Positions 13,969-14,483 of a stretch of 14,483 nt of DNA are shown in pieces. Numbering within the stretch: the first letter of the stretch is position 1; every line of letters begins with the position of its first letter. The position numbers and the translations under genes were made by a program. The stretch is from Candidatus Peregrinibacteria bacterium (GTDB lineage: Bacteria; Patescibacteriota; Gracilibacteria; UBA1369; LOWO2-01-FULL-3). The notes beneath the pieces are model-generated. The model was not told the DNA's origin, did no database searches, and saw nothing but the letters and a program-made list of their open reading frames with translations. Location of the stretch: positions 1-14,483 of the forward strand of contig JACPLZ010000045.1 of the NCBI GenBank assembly GCA_016186245.1, in the 5' to 3' direction.

Positions 13969-14483
13969 CTATTTTCTAATCCCCTGCAATCTTCTCCTCG
14001 TTGCGGCGATTGCCGTGAGCATGAATGCCCAGAGGGAGGCGGTTGCCGGTGGGGTGGTGTCGCAGCCGGATGAGCACCCTTCCGGTTTGTTGGGAGGAAT
14101 TTTGTCCCTGATGCAGACAGTATGATGTGGCGTTGTTTCACAGGTGTCAGGGATGTCTGGGGCACACGCTGTGGGATTTTCAAGGCATGGGTCGGTGTCC
14201 GGCGGTTCTATGATGGCGCCGGTTTCCGTGTCAAAACTCATTATGGCTGCCGTGTCAGGCTGGGCTTCGAGGGTGGTGATTTTGTCTCCTTTGTAATAGA
14301 CATCCACGGAGCCTTCGTTGACTGTTATTGTGAGTTTGTTGTTTTCGTTGATTCTGGCTTCGTATTCCGTGCCGGTTACTCCGACTACGAAATCACCGTA
14401 AACCGTGTCGAGCTGGTAGCCCTCGTCGATTATCCTCACTGCTCCGCCATTGAGTAAAAAGCCGGAACCTTCGTTTACATCTA
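13969..14483 (-). CDS. FecR-domain secreted protein, C-terminal part, with sorting-signal-like tail
   Basis: The frame is open from the right edge to a TAG at 13969, showing 170 residues; the N-terminus lies beyond the window. A GTG at 14439 is an internal codon, because the FecR-like pattern continues upstream of it (GSGFLLNGGAVRI). The domain reads YQLDTVYGDFVVGVTGTEYEARI, then LTITVNEGSVDVYYKGD, matching FecR's 'GTeF-V' and 'V-eGsV-V' strands. A Pro/Thr-rich linker with six cysteines follows (PDTDPC, PDIPDTC). The last 35 residues contain GCSSGC, a short hydrophobic stretch SLWAFMLTAIAA and the basic cluster TRRRLQGIRK, the three-part layout of CTERM sorting signals. It is probably exported and processed or anchored at the cell surface. 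Whether it belongs to a sigma/anti-sigma system cannot be told. Confidence 0.78.
   Translation of the reverse strand, partial: DVNEGSGFLLNGGAVRIIDEGYQLDTVYGDFVVGVTGTEYEARINENNKLTITVNEGSVDVYYKGDKITTLEAQPDTAAIMSFDTETGAIIEPPDTDPCLENPTACAPDIPDTCETTPHHTVCIRDKIPPNKPEGCSSGCDTTPPATASLWAFMLTAIAATRRRLQGIRK

Noticed and set aside
14122..14457. 111-residue plus-strand frame at the right edge
   Set aside because: It is antisense to the FecR-domain gene, whose reading gives a recognisable domain; this one does not.

Overview
This window looks like chromosome from an uncultivated bacterium, most likely a member of the Patescibacteria/CPR (the Peregrinibacteria side is a guess). I infer this from a short four-domain ribosomal protein S1, a ClpC with an extra linker after its N-domain, a UvrD-type helicase fused to a RecB/Cas4-like nuclease, and very few Shine-Dalgarno sequences in front of otherwise clear sigma70-type promoters. 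TGA and TAG both serve as ordinary stops, so the genetic code looks standard. No taxonomic marker is decisive here.

Layout. The left edge (1-396, minus) holds the N-terminal part of a Crp/Fnr-type sensor-regulator, divergent from a small acidic protein of unknown function (554-832, plus). Next come a tRNA-Arg(UCU) on the minus strand (856-932) and an exact 21-base copy of its 5' end (1020-1040). From 1154 to 8054 all genes are on the plus strand: a two-TM PH-domain membrane protein that overlaps ruvB by 4 bases, a three-domain lipoprotein, clpC under a consensus promoter whose -10 box lies inside a perfect CIRCE operator, a palindromic intergenic repeat, and rpsA with a structured leader. A 918-residue helicase-nuclease follows (8070-10826).

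The most accessory-looking part is 10827-13884, which is visibly more AT-rich than its neighbours. It is a two-gene unit: a LexA/UmuD-like self-cleaving repressor with a Cys-Gly cleavage site, and, 6 bases downstream, a single-chain restriction-modification protein (PD-(D/E)XK nuclease, N6-adenine methylase and one target-recognition domain). The arrangement suggests a restriction system whose expression is released by DNA damage. The right edge (minus) holds the C-terminal part of a secreted FecR-domain protein that ends in a Cys-rich motif, a hydrophobic stretch and an Arg cluster, like a C-terminal sorting signal.

Themes. DNA repair and genome defence (RuvB, helicase-nuclease, LexA-like repressor, restriction-modification) and proteostasis/translation (ClpC, S1) dominate. 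Five genes have leaders of only about 17-26 bases and no Shine-Dalgarno, whereas clpC and rpsA have leaders near 110 and 85 bases, which suggests post-transcriptional control of those two. No CRISPR array, rRNA, insertion sequence or integrase gene was seen.
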